Shown: piece after piece, positions 49,301-58,846 of the stretch
How positions within the stretch are numbered: position 1 is the stretch's first letter
Layout of the letters: each line of letters starts with the position of its first letter
Assembly (NCBI GenBank): GCA_024516155.1
Contig: JAJJXM010000055.1
Span: 310,001 to 374,000, forward strand
Origin: Pyronema omphalodes
Taxonomy: Eukaryota > Ascomycota > Pezizomycetes > Pezizales > Pyronemataceae
Reading direction: 5' to 3'
Length of the DNA stretch: 64,000 nucleotides
The notes under the pieces: model-generated
Databases searched by the model: none
Told to the model about the DNA's origin: nothing
Seen by the model: the letters and a program-made list of their open reading frames with translations, nothing else
Made by a program: the position numbers and the translations under genes

Positions 49301-49589
49301 CACTGCATAGAATTCACCGGAAATCTTGGCTATGTACCTAGAGTATGTGAAACTCTCAGCTGAAGGCCCTCAGAGGTAAGATGTATCTACTGTACACGTT
49401 TTCGATGTCACAATATGGTCCAACTCTGATTGCAGGATCGAAATATTTTCATCACGACTCAGTTGCAGGTCATCCTTCTCCGAATCTATACTTCCTCCGA
49501 CCACTCCCGGTCTCCCCCACGCTATCGAGACTTCACCCCAATGCCGCCAGGGCTTACTCTCGGCCTTTCAAGATGGAAAAAGACAAAAA
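43345..49589. other. 6.2-kb gene desert between the two tRNA-Ile genes
   Basis: No supported ORF, tRNA or simple repeat. It contains diverged tandem copies at about 47405-47915 and scattered short similarities such as CTCCGGAGCCAC (49236) and CTCCGAAGCCAC (48941). Confidence 0.5.
47405..47915. repeat. decayed tandem repeat, about 200-bp period
   Basis: CTCCGTCATATTCTCC / CTCCGTCATATCCTCC, TCTCCGAG and GCGGAAATATCT / GCGGAGATGTC recur in the same order at about 47405-47545 and 47615-47745, and a partial third match (CATAATTCATCGGAGCGGAG) lies near 47893. The copies are strongly diverged. Confidence 0.55.
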
Positions 49590-49677
49590 TGATCACTGCA
49601 GGGGTCGAACCTGCGACCTTGGCGTTATCAAGGAAGTCTTATTAGCACCACGCTCTAACCAACTGAGCTAAGCGACC
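49590..49677 (-). tRNA. tRNA-Ile(AAU) with 14-nt intron, copy 2
   Basis: Mature sequence identical to the copy at 43257-43344, including both acceptor G-U pairs; only the intron differs (AGACTTCCTTGATA). T5 terminator at 49585-49589 directly follows the discriminator base. Flanks beyond the gene are unrelated, so either the duplication is old with the gene conserved, or only the gene was copied or homogenised. Confidence 0.94.
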
Positions 49678-51492
49678 GTTATATCTATAGTTTATAAGAA
49701 CGCCTATATTGTATAACAACATTGTACCAACAATGCTCTGATCAATTGGATTCTGGACGGAGAAGATGCGGATCATGATTTCTCCGGCCCAGGTTGATGA
49801 TGATTATCAATTCCTTCCATTGTGGCCATCGTTTTAGCTATCAGTACGTCATCAAAGATGGCTCGTGAGATTTCATCTCATTAATTGTAATCCTCTGACG
49901 CTTTCATCAACGTTCGTCAAACTCCAGCCTTACTTCCCAGTTGTCCCGCTCGCAAAGTGAAACACACCGGTACCAAACATTCATCTCGGCTGAGAGAGAA
50001 TTCACCATTTTAGTCTTGCTTATCTGATATCCGCTTAGTATCTTTGGTTCCCCAGGAACATCCCCGCACATACAAGCATTAGCCCGATATGCGGTCAGGG
50101 CGGCGATAGTCGTCCGTATGTACCGTGTTTACCCCGCTGGTTTCGGGCTGAATTTTGAAAGATGGTTAGCTTGGCCCCCATCAACCGGCCGAGATGGCCG
50201 GAGATACTTGGGGCCCAGAAACTGAATCAAAACTAAAGATAGTTTCTATGTAGATGAAAGTCCAAAGAACGAGCCCACTTCATCGAATTCTCTGGCTATG
50301 ACGTTAAGAGACTGGATAGAGAGTTCCTGGTACTCGTTACCGAGATATACCCGTAATACCATGGCTTCATTAAGCAGGATACTAAGTTTAGCTTTGGCTA
50401 AGTCGACTCATACTCACTTTTAAACAGATGAACGGTGAATTGAACACCGAGAAACTTTTTCAAAGATTTCCATCAAGTCAGCCTTGGTGTGAGCTAGTTT
50501 CACCCAATTCATCGCCCGGCGGCAAGGACCTGCATGACTTCACTTCAGCTTCGTGCCGTGGTTGCAGAAAAGCACAGCGAAGCCAGGATAGCGGGGTAGA
50601 TTTTCAGCCTGCATGTGCCAACTTGCAGAATGCCGCAGCGTTGGGAACGTGAATTGAATTCGAGACGTTTCCGTAGCTATTTTGCCACTGACCCCCACCA
50701 GCTCTTACCAGGCTATATCGGCGGTTCCTACAGCGATTGTGAATACGGGTGCAGGAGCAGGTAAGAGACGGTTAAAATGCCACTCAGTTCTGGAAATGGT
50801 TCCCAACAGAACCATCAGGCTGTGAAGCCTAGGGCTTAAATAGTGATGTGGCTGGAATTTTTTGTCGAATCTCCTTTTGGATTTGGAATGGGCTAAATCT
50901 ATTGGAAAATCTGGATTTTCTAATGAGTTGTGTGATGAAACGTGAAGCCTAATCATAATATATCACTTACCTCCCTTTGTCACTCTCAAGTCATGACTCA
51001 ACTTGATGTTGTCCCATATTATCTGAGGACCCACACAAATCAATTCAGTTTTTATTATAACATCAAAATTAAAATCATCAGATGATAGGCTGTGCCATGT
51101 GGCCCTAAACCACAGTTCATATTCTTGCGGATTTCAGCGTGACTTCACCACATATCACACCTGGTAAACATTGGAAATTAGAGTCTTGAAATTCCAACCT
51201 ATGTTTAAGCCAGAAAAACCAAATGAAGTACCGAACATTGCTTTCATAAGCAGTTGATGCTTATTTAACACTGGCAAGATATTTGTTTTTCTTTTTTGGC
51301 GTATCTCTTTTGCTATCGACCCCACGGTTATTGTCATCGAGTCCATCATTATTGAATGTCCAATAGGAAAACCTCGACACGGTCCACTTTTTTGAGGCGG
51401 ATTGACCCTTGAATGGTGAATTTCAGAAAGATATAGATTGAGGCGAGCAAAGGAAAAAAAAACTCGCGATGTCATTGAGGACGAAAATAAAA
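49678..51492. other. gene-free stretch between tRNA-Ile copy 2 and 5S copy 2
   Basis: No supported gene or tandem repeat. A short hairpin CCGGCC-GAGAT-GGCCGG lies near 50188-50204. Confidence 0.5.
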
Positions 51493-51609
51493 ACTACAGT
51501 ATCCGGGATTCCCGTCTGGTCACCCACGACAGTACTAGCCGGACGATATCATGCTTAAATAGCGCAGAGCGGACGGGATGCGTTGTATTCATGATTCTAT
51601 GACCGTAGC
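51493..51609 (-). rRNA. 5S rRNA, copy 2
   Basis: 117-nt minus-strand copy of the gene at 30346-30462, with two substitutions at positions 68 (C instead of T) and 107 (G instead of A). These two bases face each other in the helix TCCGG/CCGGA (TTCGG/CCGAA in copy 1). It is followed by a T5 run (51489-51493) and preceded at about -25 by a TATAAT-like element (about 51631-51640). Confidence 0.92.
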
Positions 51610-51630
51610 TGCTGAGTTGGTTTCTAAATG

Positions 51631-51640
51631 AACTATAATG
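51631..51640 (-). promoter_or_regulatory. TATA-like element upstream of 5S gene copy 2
   Basis: Reads CATTATAGTT on the minus strand, at the same distance from the 5S start as the TATTAAAA element of copy 1. Confidence 0.5.
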
Positions 51641-52683
51641 TTATGAATGTGAGCATATTTCGCTCACATCCGCGCGGGCACGTCAGAAGATAATTGTGAT
51701 GATAGAATGGCCTAGTATTTAGGGTAGGAAGTCCCGGTTTCCGAATTCTTTAGACCACGCCGCATAGAATCTAACGTCCATATCCGTGAACCTCATTCGC
51801 ACGCTTATGTGCGATCGTCGTCGATCTTTTCTTCGACGCAGCAGTTGTCGATTTGTCACATTTTATCGCAAATGATAAACATCTTCAACGAGTAAGTGAT
51901 TGGACGATTTGGATTTAAAGATGCAAGCGATCTGTTTACCATGGCTCTGGTGCACCATAGCCTACAAAAACTCCTAAAGGTTATTCCGACGATGTCCCAT
52001 CGAAAGCTGATAGTTCCAACAACATATGTACTGCTAATAAGATTTACAATTCACACTACCTTGCCAACAAAACTCTCAACGAATTCATTGTACTTTCACC
52101 ATCTTCAGCTGAATTCTTCAGCTCGTCTTCGCTCTTCAACCCGGGCTTCCGGAGAAAGCTCAAAGTAAGTAACTCGGCCTGTCTTGGCATAATAAAATTG
52201 GGGCCCCCAACTCACGACAACCATTCATTTGAGATGCATGCGATCTTAGCATTTCAACAGGAAGACACCATTGATGCCACGAGAAGCTGTGATGCGAACA
52301 TACGTAACACATGTTCAGGCACATTTAACATTAAAAAGGGAGTCTCGGCTTCTCAGATCTTCTCCGCTGACGTAGATATCGATCATTTCCAAGCTTCCTG
52401 AGCCTCATTTTTCTAGAAGCACAGTACCTTAGGACTCATTCCCGCGATCTAAACAGGTGCAGTTCAAAAACGTGCATCTTATTTGCTGTACCCCGCATAC
52501 TTGTTAACGACCAGCCTCACCTCCACTAGAGGAAGTTATCTTGTACAACTCCAATGGAGTCTTATCAATATCTTCAGAGGCACATCACAACACTAATTAT
52601 GAACTATCGCCGGTGTTTTGTCTACCGTGCACACTTCAGCTGGAGTGTTTACCTACGTGTTATACGTGTTATACGTCTTTACG
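51641..52683. other. far-upstream region of the oxidase gene
   Basis: No convincing gene. The 90-codon plus-strand frame at 51896-52168 contains a stretch faintly like an F-box helix, but it has no start context or continuation. A direct repeat ACGTGTTAT occurs twice at about 52653-52672. Confidence 0.45.
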
Positions 52684-52704
52684 AATAGCCAGTAATTGGC
52701 TATT
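52684..52704. promoter_or_regulatory. perfect inverted repeat AATAGCCA-N5-TGGCTATT in the oxidase promoter
   Basis: Eight-base arms with a 5-bp spacer (GTAAT), about 75 bp upstream of the TATA box. The right half includes ATTGGC, the reverse of a CCAAT-type core. It may be an operator for a dimeric regulator, by inference only. Confidence 0.45.
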
Positions 52705-52779
52705 CTAGTTATTCGGCCAAATTAACACTGAGATCCATCACGCCGATATCGATGCTGATATTATGTGGATATCTCACAG

Positions 52780-52786
52780 TATAAAT
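52780..52786 (+). promoter_or_regulatory. TATA box of the oxidase gene
   Basis: TATAAAT, 60 bp upstream of the ATG at 52846, in the position expected for a fungal Pol II core promoter with a short leader. Confidence 0.55.
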
Positions 52787-52845
52787 CCCCTCTTCATTTC
52801 CGTGGTGTAGGAACCTCAAGCAGAATCACCTTCCACACAGACAAA

Positions 52846-54778
52846 ATGACATTCTCCTGCGAGCCCGACGTTATCATCTGCGGTGGTAAGTCTCCTCACC
52901 AAAATCTCCATCAATCCTCACTCATCAATAACCAGGTGGATCCGCCGCCTGCATCATCGCCGCCCGACTTGTCAAAGGAACACCCCGTCTCAACGTCCTT
53001 GTAATCGAAGCCGGCGAGAACAGTTTACTCGAGCCTGAAGTTATCCGACCTGGAAACTTCAAACCCATTCAAAGCAGCAAACGTATCAAGACCTACCAAT
53101 CCACCGCATCTCCCCATGTCGGTGGTCGTGCCGTCGCTATTCCTCAAGGCCGTGGTCTCGGTGGTAGTTCTGCTGTCAACTTCATGATGTACACCCGTGC
53201 TTCTGCATCTGATTACAACGACTGGAACCAACCAGGATGGTCCTACGATGATCTTGTTCCTATGATGAAGAAGCTCGAGACTTGTCATTACACTTCCGGA
53301 CCTAACCATGGAACCTGGGGTCCTGTCTCTGTCTCATACGGTGGACATGTGGAGAAAGCTGTTCAGAATGATGGTGCGGCAGCTGTTCAGGAATTGGGAT
53401 ATCGGTATGGCGATGATATGCAGGACTTTAAATCTTGTGATGGATTTATGCCTTATGCGAAGTACATCGACCCAGTGACAGGACATAGACAAGATACAGG
53501 TCATAGGTATCTTCACCCAATTTTATGCGCTGGATACCCAAACCTTAAAGTTCTCTTCAACACTACAGTGAAGAGAGTTGTCCTCGAGAATGGTGTGGCG
53601 GTGGCGGTTGATGTGGTTCCTTCAACTGTCGAGCCTTTCAGCGATAAACCAATGCCCGCTGCGACTACTATTCGGGCTAAGAAGTTGGTCATCGTATCTT
53701 GCGGTGCTCTTGCTTCCCCGGCGTTGTTGGAGCGCTCGGGAGTTGGTAATCCTGAAGTCCTTAAGGCGGCGGGAATTGAGACGAAGATAGCGCTTCCTGG
53801 CGTGGGAGAGAATTTGAATGATCATTATGTACTTGGACTTGTTTGTGAAGTTGACGAGAAGATTGAAAGCCCCGAGCCGCTCTATGTCAAGAATGTAGAG
53901 TGTGGGAAGAAAGCAGAGGAGTTGTGGTCGACAGGTAAAGGGTTGTGGGCTACTAACACTATCGATCTTGCTGGAAAGATTAGACCGACTGAGAAGGAGT
54001 TATCGAAAATGGGAGAGCCATTCAGGAAGTTATGGGATGAGTACTACGCACCCCGCACCGACAAGCCATTGGTAGTATCAACCATGCTAACCAGGTAAGC
54101 CAAACTTCTACACTGAGAGGAAAAAATCCATAATCCTAACTCCATAACAGTCTTCTCTGCGACGCCTCACTTTTACCAGCCGGAAAGAACTATTTCACCG
54201 CCGCCTACTTCAGCTGCTATCCCCAGTCAAAGGGTTCAATCCATATTACCTCCCCATCGTGTTACGCCCAACCTCGTCTCGATGCCAACTACGCTAGCAA
54301 CCCAGTCGATATCCCCCCTCTGGTCTGGGCCTACAAAATCAACCGCGAAATCACCCGGCGCATGAAATTTGTTGTTGGAGAGGTTACACTTTGCCATCCT
54401 CAGTTCCCCGCGGGTTCCAAAGCTGCTCCTGAACCTGTATTCGATAGAAGTAACTTCGATATCAAGAAGATTAAGAACTTGGAATACACTGAGGAGGATG
54501 ATAAGGCTATTGAACAGTGGGCTAGGAACAGTCTTATGACTACTTGGCATGTGCTGGGTACTTGTGCTATGAGATCGAAGGAGAAGGGTGGTGTTGTTGA
54601 TGCAAACTTGTTGGTACACGGAACCAGGAACTTGATGGTGGCGGATATGTCAGTTGCGCCGGAGAATGTGGGTGCTAATACCTACAACACTGCGATGATT
54701 ATTGGAGAGAAGGCGGCCACTCTTGCGGCGGAGTTTTTGGGAGTTGATTTGGATGGTAAGTTGGTTGGAAGATTATAA
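52846..54778 (+). CDS. GMC-family FAD oxidoreductase, alcohol-oxidase-like, 3 exons, 608 aa
   Basis: Likely oxidises a primary alcohol with O2 using FAD. Exons are 52846-52885, 52936-54094 and 54151-54778, with introns of 50 and 56 bp and correct phases. The FAD-binding start reads DVIICGGGSAACIIAARL, and IEAGENSLLEP follows. GMC signature 1 is GRGLGGSSAVNFMMYTRASA; signature 2 is GALASPALLERSGVG. The catalytic pair is His533 (TTWHVLGTCAM) and Asn576 (NVGANTYNTA), the His/Asn arrangement of methanol/alcohol oxidases rather than the His/His of many other GMC enzymes. It resembles yeast AOX throughout but is about 55 residues shorter. The C-terminus VGRL is not a clear PTS1 signal, so peroxisomal location is uncertain. 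The third Gly of the GxGxxG motif is Ala18. The start has A at -3. Confidence 0.93.
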
Positions 54779-56600
54779 GTAAGGATTTTTTGGGACTTTT
54801 GAGGTTTCCTTTGGGGTCTAGGTCTGGTGTTATTTGGGTTTGTTTTGAGTTTAAACAGGTTATACAGTGTATTTTGAAATTTATTTAACACTTTTCTTTT
54901 GATTGGCTCCTATGGTGGTTGCTATTGCTATACATGAGTGTTTTGGCGCCAAAATTTCACCGAAAATACAGCATCATGTATTATCACACCACTTTTGAAT
55001 TATCACAACAAGTGCCCTCTCATCCATCAAAGCACCCAAAATTCTCAAGCTCATTCTTTGTACATGAAGAAGGGATTCACTACGGCTCAATGCGAGTAAA
55101 TGACAGTTGATGCGATTCTGTATGCCCTAATAGACGTACAGCACAATCATTGCCACTTCCATCTTCGTCACTTGACATCTAATCAATTTTTCGCAGTGCA
55201 CAATAGTAATGTAATTTCTTGATGATATCCAACGACTTAAAGAGACTCATTGTATCACTTGCTTACTCACTCATTGTTACCCAACCATTATTCTCTCCAT
55301 TCCCTGGAAAGCCCAATGCAATGGCCAATCATTCCTTATTCTACCACTAGACTATAAAAGTCGCTCTGTTTCTTGATAAAGCAACTCATTCATTAGTTCC
55401 ATCAGAAACCGACTACGGGCTTCGCAATAACGGCCGCGGAAGTTATGGAATCATCGAAATGGGGTATAACATCTGGTCGGTCCCTTTCTTTTTGACGCAG
55501 CTAGAAACATTAGGTGAGAAGATCTGAATGTTCCTCTACTTAATGAGCAGGAGGTTGTAGTGAATCGATGATAACAACCATCCTAATGACATCCTAGGTC
55601 GGAAATGTGTCTTGCATCACTTACGTACTGCAGACTACGATAAACTACTAAAGCCTAGAGTATCCCGAAGTTTAAATTTCGAATTAAAGGCCCATACAGC
55701 GTAAACAGTTGATGGGGTTGACTTTTGTGAGTTACCATGTTTACCTTTGCTTTATTCGGTTGATATTTGATTACTTGGTTATTAATGCTATCGATTTTAC
55801 CTATGAACATCAGGTACTTTGCACTTCATCACCTCATGATGAGGAACGTTTATGCACAATAAACAGCGTACTTTCACGCCGAGTAAAAACTCATGACGAA
55901 ATAAGATATATACCCCATCGCATTTTTATAACTGCTATACCAGTAATATTTATCCATCGATATTAAAATTTGTCAAGAATGCAGAACAAATGGTCGCTAC
56001 AGAACTCTAACGTCAACTCTCCTTGTAGACACCCCCACTCAGTATTTTCTGGTGACGTAAAGCCTAAAGGGATCCTGAAACCTCGATCTCCAGATATCAC
56101 AAGTCATTCGGCAGTACCAATCCTTCTGAAACCCTTGTATTTCTAAGTTCATCATATTCCTTACATCTACAACGTTCAGCCATATCAACTTCAGTTACTT
56201 CACAAACTCAATTTCATATTATCTACGTCTAGAGACCTTCTTCCCCATCACTTATCACCCCACATGACATGAGCAATCATGGTTTATCACCCATCTGCAA
56301 CCGTACCTGTCGCACACAAAAAACTGCGGAAACGACGATACCATTTCATTTAATGTAGATCGCAGTAATCCACTTGCCAATACCAAAAGAAAAAGAGAGG
56401 GGTACTGTTTGGTTGGACACCTGGTCAAACCTTTGGATGTGCCTGAAATCAATACCCCGATGCCGAATCTGATGACTCTTGCATCTCGTGGGAAGAAGGA
56501 TCGGCCCGATTCTAATCCACCGCTTGCTGTGTTGGATTTTGATCTGTGAAGATAAACCATACGGATTTCAGATACATTTTGCTTTTGTGTACTTCTGTAC
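54779..56600. other. downstream of the oxidase gene, no gene seen
   Basis: A/T-rich unique sequence; frames of 60-100 codons show no conserved features. Confidence 0.5.
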
Positions 56601-56615
56601 TTCCTACTTTTTGCT

Positions 56616-56937
56616 CTTTTACTTTTTTACTTTTTTACTTTTTTACTTTTTTACTTTTTTACTTTTTTACTTTTTTACTTTTTTACTTTTTTACTTTTTT
56701 ACTTTTTTACTTTTTTACTTTTTTACTTTTTTACTTTTTTACTTTTTTACTTTTTTACTTTTTTACTTTTTTACTTTTTTACTTTTTTACTTTTTTACTT
56801 TTTTACTTTTTTACTTTTTTACTTTTTTAATTTTTTACTTTTTTACTTTTTTACTTTTTTACTTTTTTACTTTTTTACTTTTTTACTTTTTTACTTTTTT
56901 ACTTTTTTACTTGCTTACTTTTTTACTTTTTTACTTC
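56616..56937. repeat. (ACTTTTTT)40 octamer array
   Basis: About 40 head-to-tail copies of an 8-bp unit, nearly perfect except AATTTTTT near 56828 and ACTTGCTT near 56909. The 187-codon frame of Phe/Leu/Tyr/Thr across it has an 8-residue period and is an artefact. Confidence 0.96.
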
Positions 56938-57045
56938 ACAGCTAATTATCCATCACAACTGCGTGGTCATCGTGAAGCACCAGCTCAGCTCTTCTATGTT
57001 TTAGTTTTGCTATTTATTCGCTATTGTGATAGAATATTGTGATAG

Positions 57046-57129
57046 TACGAGGTGCTGGACAAAAGTGACCGTCACCCCGCGCGGCGCTTAGCACAGAAAA
57101 GTGACCGTCACTTTTGTCACGGTACCGTA
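57046..57129. mobile_element. about 84-bp MITE-like element with TIRs and TA flanks
   Basis: The left end TACGAGGTGCTGGACAAAAG continues GTGACCGTCAC; the complement of the right end reads TACGGTACCGTGACAAAAG then GTGACGGTCAC. Thus about 28-bp imperfect terminal inverted repeats enclose a G/C-rich core of about 25 bp, with TA at both edges as for Tc1/mariner-type insertions. It has no coding capacity. The right TIR itself contains a perfect palindrome AAAAGTGAC-C-GTCACTTTT. Confidence 0.6.
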
Positions 57130-57427
57130 TACTCATAAGAAACTTTGGCGCAATGGCGCGGAAAGGGAAATGGGCTGCCAGGAAACTCAAAGAAGGTGAC
57201 TGAAGGAGCTTGATTTGTCGGGTTCAGTGGAATCTTGATGGGGAGTTTTTTTTACATGTATGTATATGTTTTTTTTTGAATCAGGATACAGGTGGATTAT
57301 TTCTATGCCGATGAAAACATAGCGCGTGCCAACACTGTGAAAAATTACTGCACCTACAACCTCCATCTTTCTCGTACATCACATGAAAAAAAAATCCATA
57401 ACCCCCAAACAAAAAGAAATTGAAATA

Positions 57428-57513
57428 TTCCGTTACGGGGAATTGAACCCCGGTCTGGCCGGTTTTGTGCTCTGCTTGAGAGCGGCCGATGCTAGCCACT
57501 ACACCATAACGGA
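57428..57513 (-). tRNA. tRNA-Glu(CUC) with 14-nt intron
   Basis: The minus strand reads TCCGTTATGGTGTAGTGGC at the 5' end, pairing TCCGTTA with TAACGGA, discriminator A. The anticodon loop CTCTCA+C (anticodon CUC) sits on a GGCCG/CGGCC stem once the intron AGCAGAGCACAAAA is removed. T-arm is CGGGGTTCAATTCCCCG. A T5 run lies downstream at 57411-57415. Confidence 0.92.
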
Positions 57514-57939
57514 TTATATTAGGTGTACAGGCGTACTAAATATAAGGCTTTCAAACAAACCGTTCCAATTACCCAAGCACCCACTAGCTATGCATCCACT
57601 AGCTATGCATCAACCAGCTACGCATCTACCAACTACTCGAGGAGAAACAACTGAGATCTACGGAGATCAGTTTTCCAGTTAACCAGGTACGTAGCCTCTA
57701 TCCATCTACTCACCATGTTTCTAGCACATCGTATTAATCAAACCCGCAAAGCAGATATAACTTCACAAGCTTCTTCTTCCGCCAACCACTGTAACTGACT
57801 TCCACCTACACTGATATCACCGCATTCCCCCGTATCCAGCACCCTCGAATCAGCGTCACTCACCACTCACCACCCCACCTCCACCCCAACCCCCGTTCCG
57901 GATCGTTAACCATAAACCAGCCATCTCATTTGGACAATC

Positions 57940-58076
57940 CACCTCCTTCGCCTTCGCCTGTGCCTTCTCCAGTTCCTTCGCTTTCACCTACTCTAATTCC
58001 TTCACCTTTACCTACCCCAGTTCCTTCACCTTCACCTACTCTAATTCCTTCACCTTCACCTTCACCAACTCCATGT
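57940..58076. repeat. CCTTCACCTACTCTAATT 24-bp-scale minisatellite
   Basis: Imperfect repeats of CCTTCACCTTCACCTAC with TCTAATT or CCCAGTT linkers, in about four to five copies. Confidence 0.8.
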
Positions 58077-58280
58077 CCTCCTCAATCACCCAGTCCGAGA
58101 ACACAGTAGCCACCATGGAATTCAACGCCTCTTTCAAAAGTTAAAAAAAATAAAAAAGTAAACCAAGAAAAAGAAGACAAACAACCCCCACACACACGCA
58201 TGCAAACGCAAACAAAAATATGATCCCCTCTCCCCCTCTCCCTTTTGCTACACCAATCTCTTCCCAGTATCCAACAAATC

Positions 58281-58314
58281 CGAAGCCAGAAGCCAGAAGC
58301 CAGAAGCCAGAAAC
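58281..58314. repeat. GAAGCCA heptamer repeat
   Basis: Four perfect AGAAGCC units and one decayed unit. Confidence 0.85.
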
Positions 58315-58773
58315 CAAAAACTAAAAACCTGGGAACTAAGAAACCAAGCAACCAAGCAACCGCAGAACCCCGGAACATCTTCCTATCTTTATCCTTCGGT
58401 GGAAAGATGGCAGTATATATCATCTATAGTGCAAGTCAAGTAATATCTCATCCACGGTGCGGGTTAAGAAGATAACAGGAATCACGGCCTAGGCTACCGT
58501 TACCGCTATCGAGAGTTACGAGTTAAGAGTTGACGGTTGAAGGTCGCTGTGTATTCACCCTATTCTTCTAGTCTATTACCTTTACATTTCGGTATTCTCC
58601 TCTCCTCTATTGTACCCAAGTCCCTCTATCCTCTATCCTCTATCCTGCGTCTTCTCTACCCCACCACAAACCCCACAAATCCCCACTCAACACCCCTTAA
58701 CCAACCCCTCTTACATATTCCTTCTAACAATCATTTCTCATAATACCTACCTACGAAAACAACCCATGAAATA

Positions 58774-58846
58774 GCCTCGCTAGCTCAATCGGTAGAGCGT
58801 GAGACTCTTAATCTCAAGGTTGCGGGTTCGACCCCCGCGTGGGGCT
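58774..58846 (+). tRNA. tRNA-Lys(CUU)
   Basis: 73-nt intronless tRNA: acceptor GCCTCGC pairs with GTGGGGC, A-box TAGCTCAATCGG, anticodon loop ACTCTTAATCT with CTT, T-arm GCGGGTTCGACCCCCGC, discriminator T. A T4 run follows at 58852-58855. Confidence 0.95.

Larger units (their letters stand above)
57514..58773. other. gene-free interval between tRNA-Glu and tRNA-Lys
   Basis: Contains two short repeats annotated separately and short frames on both strands. A serine/proline-coding potential over the repeat at 57940-58076 ends quickly in stops and is not called. Confidence 0.5.

Noticed and set aside
51845..52168. Possible F-box-like helix (FKDASDLFTMALVHHSLQKL)
   Set aside because: Only a faint resemblance; the frame has a stop just upstream and no F-box start or downstream repeats.
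56479..57042. 187-codon plus-strand ORF, Phe/Leu/Tyr/Thr rich
   Set aside because: It is the translation of the ACTTTTTT octamer array, with an 8-residue period and no domain.
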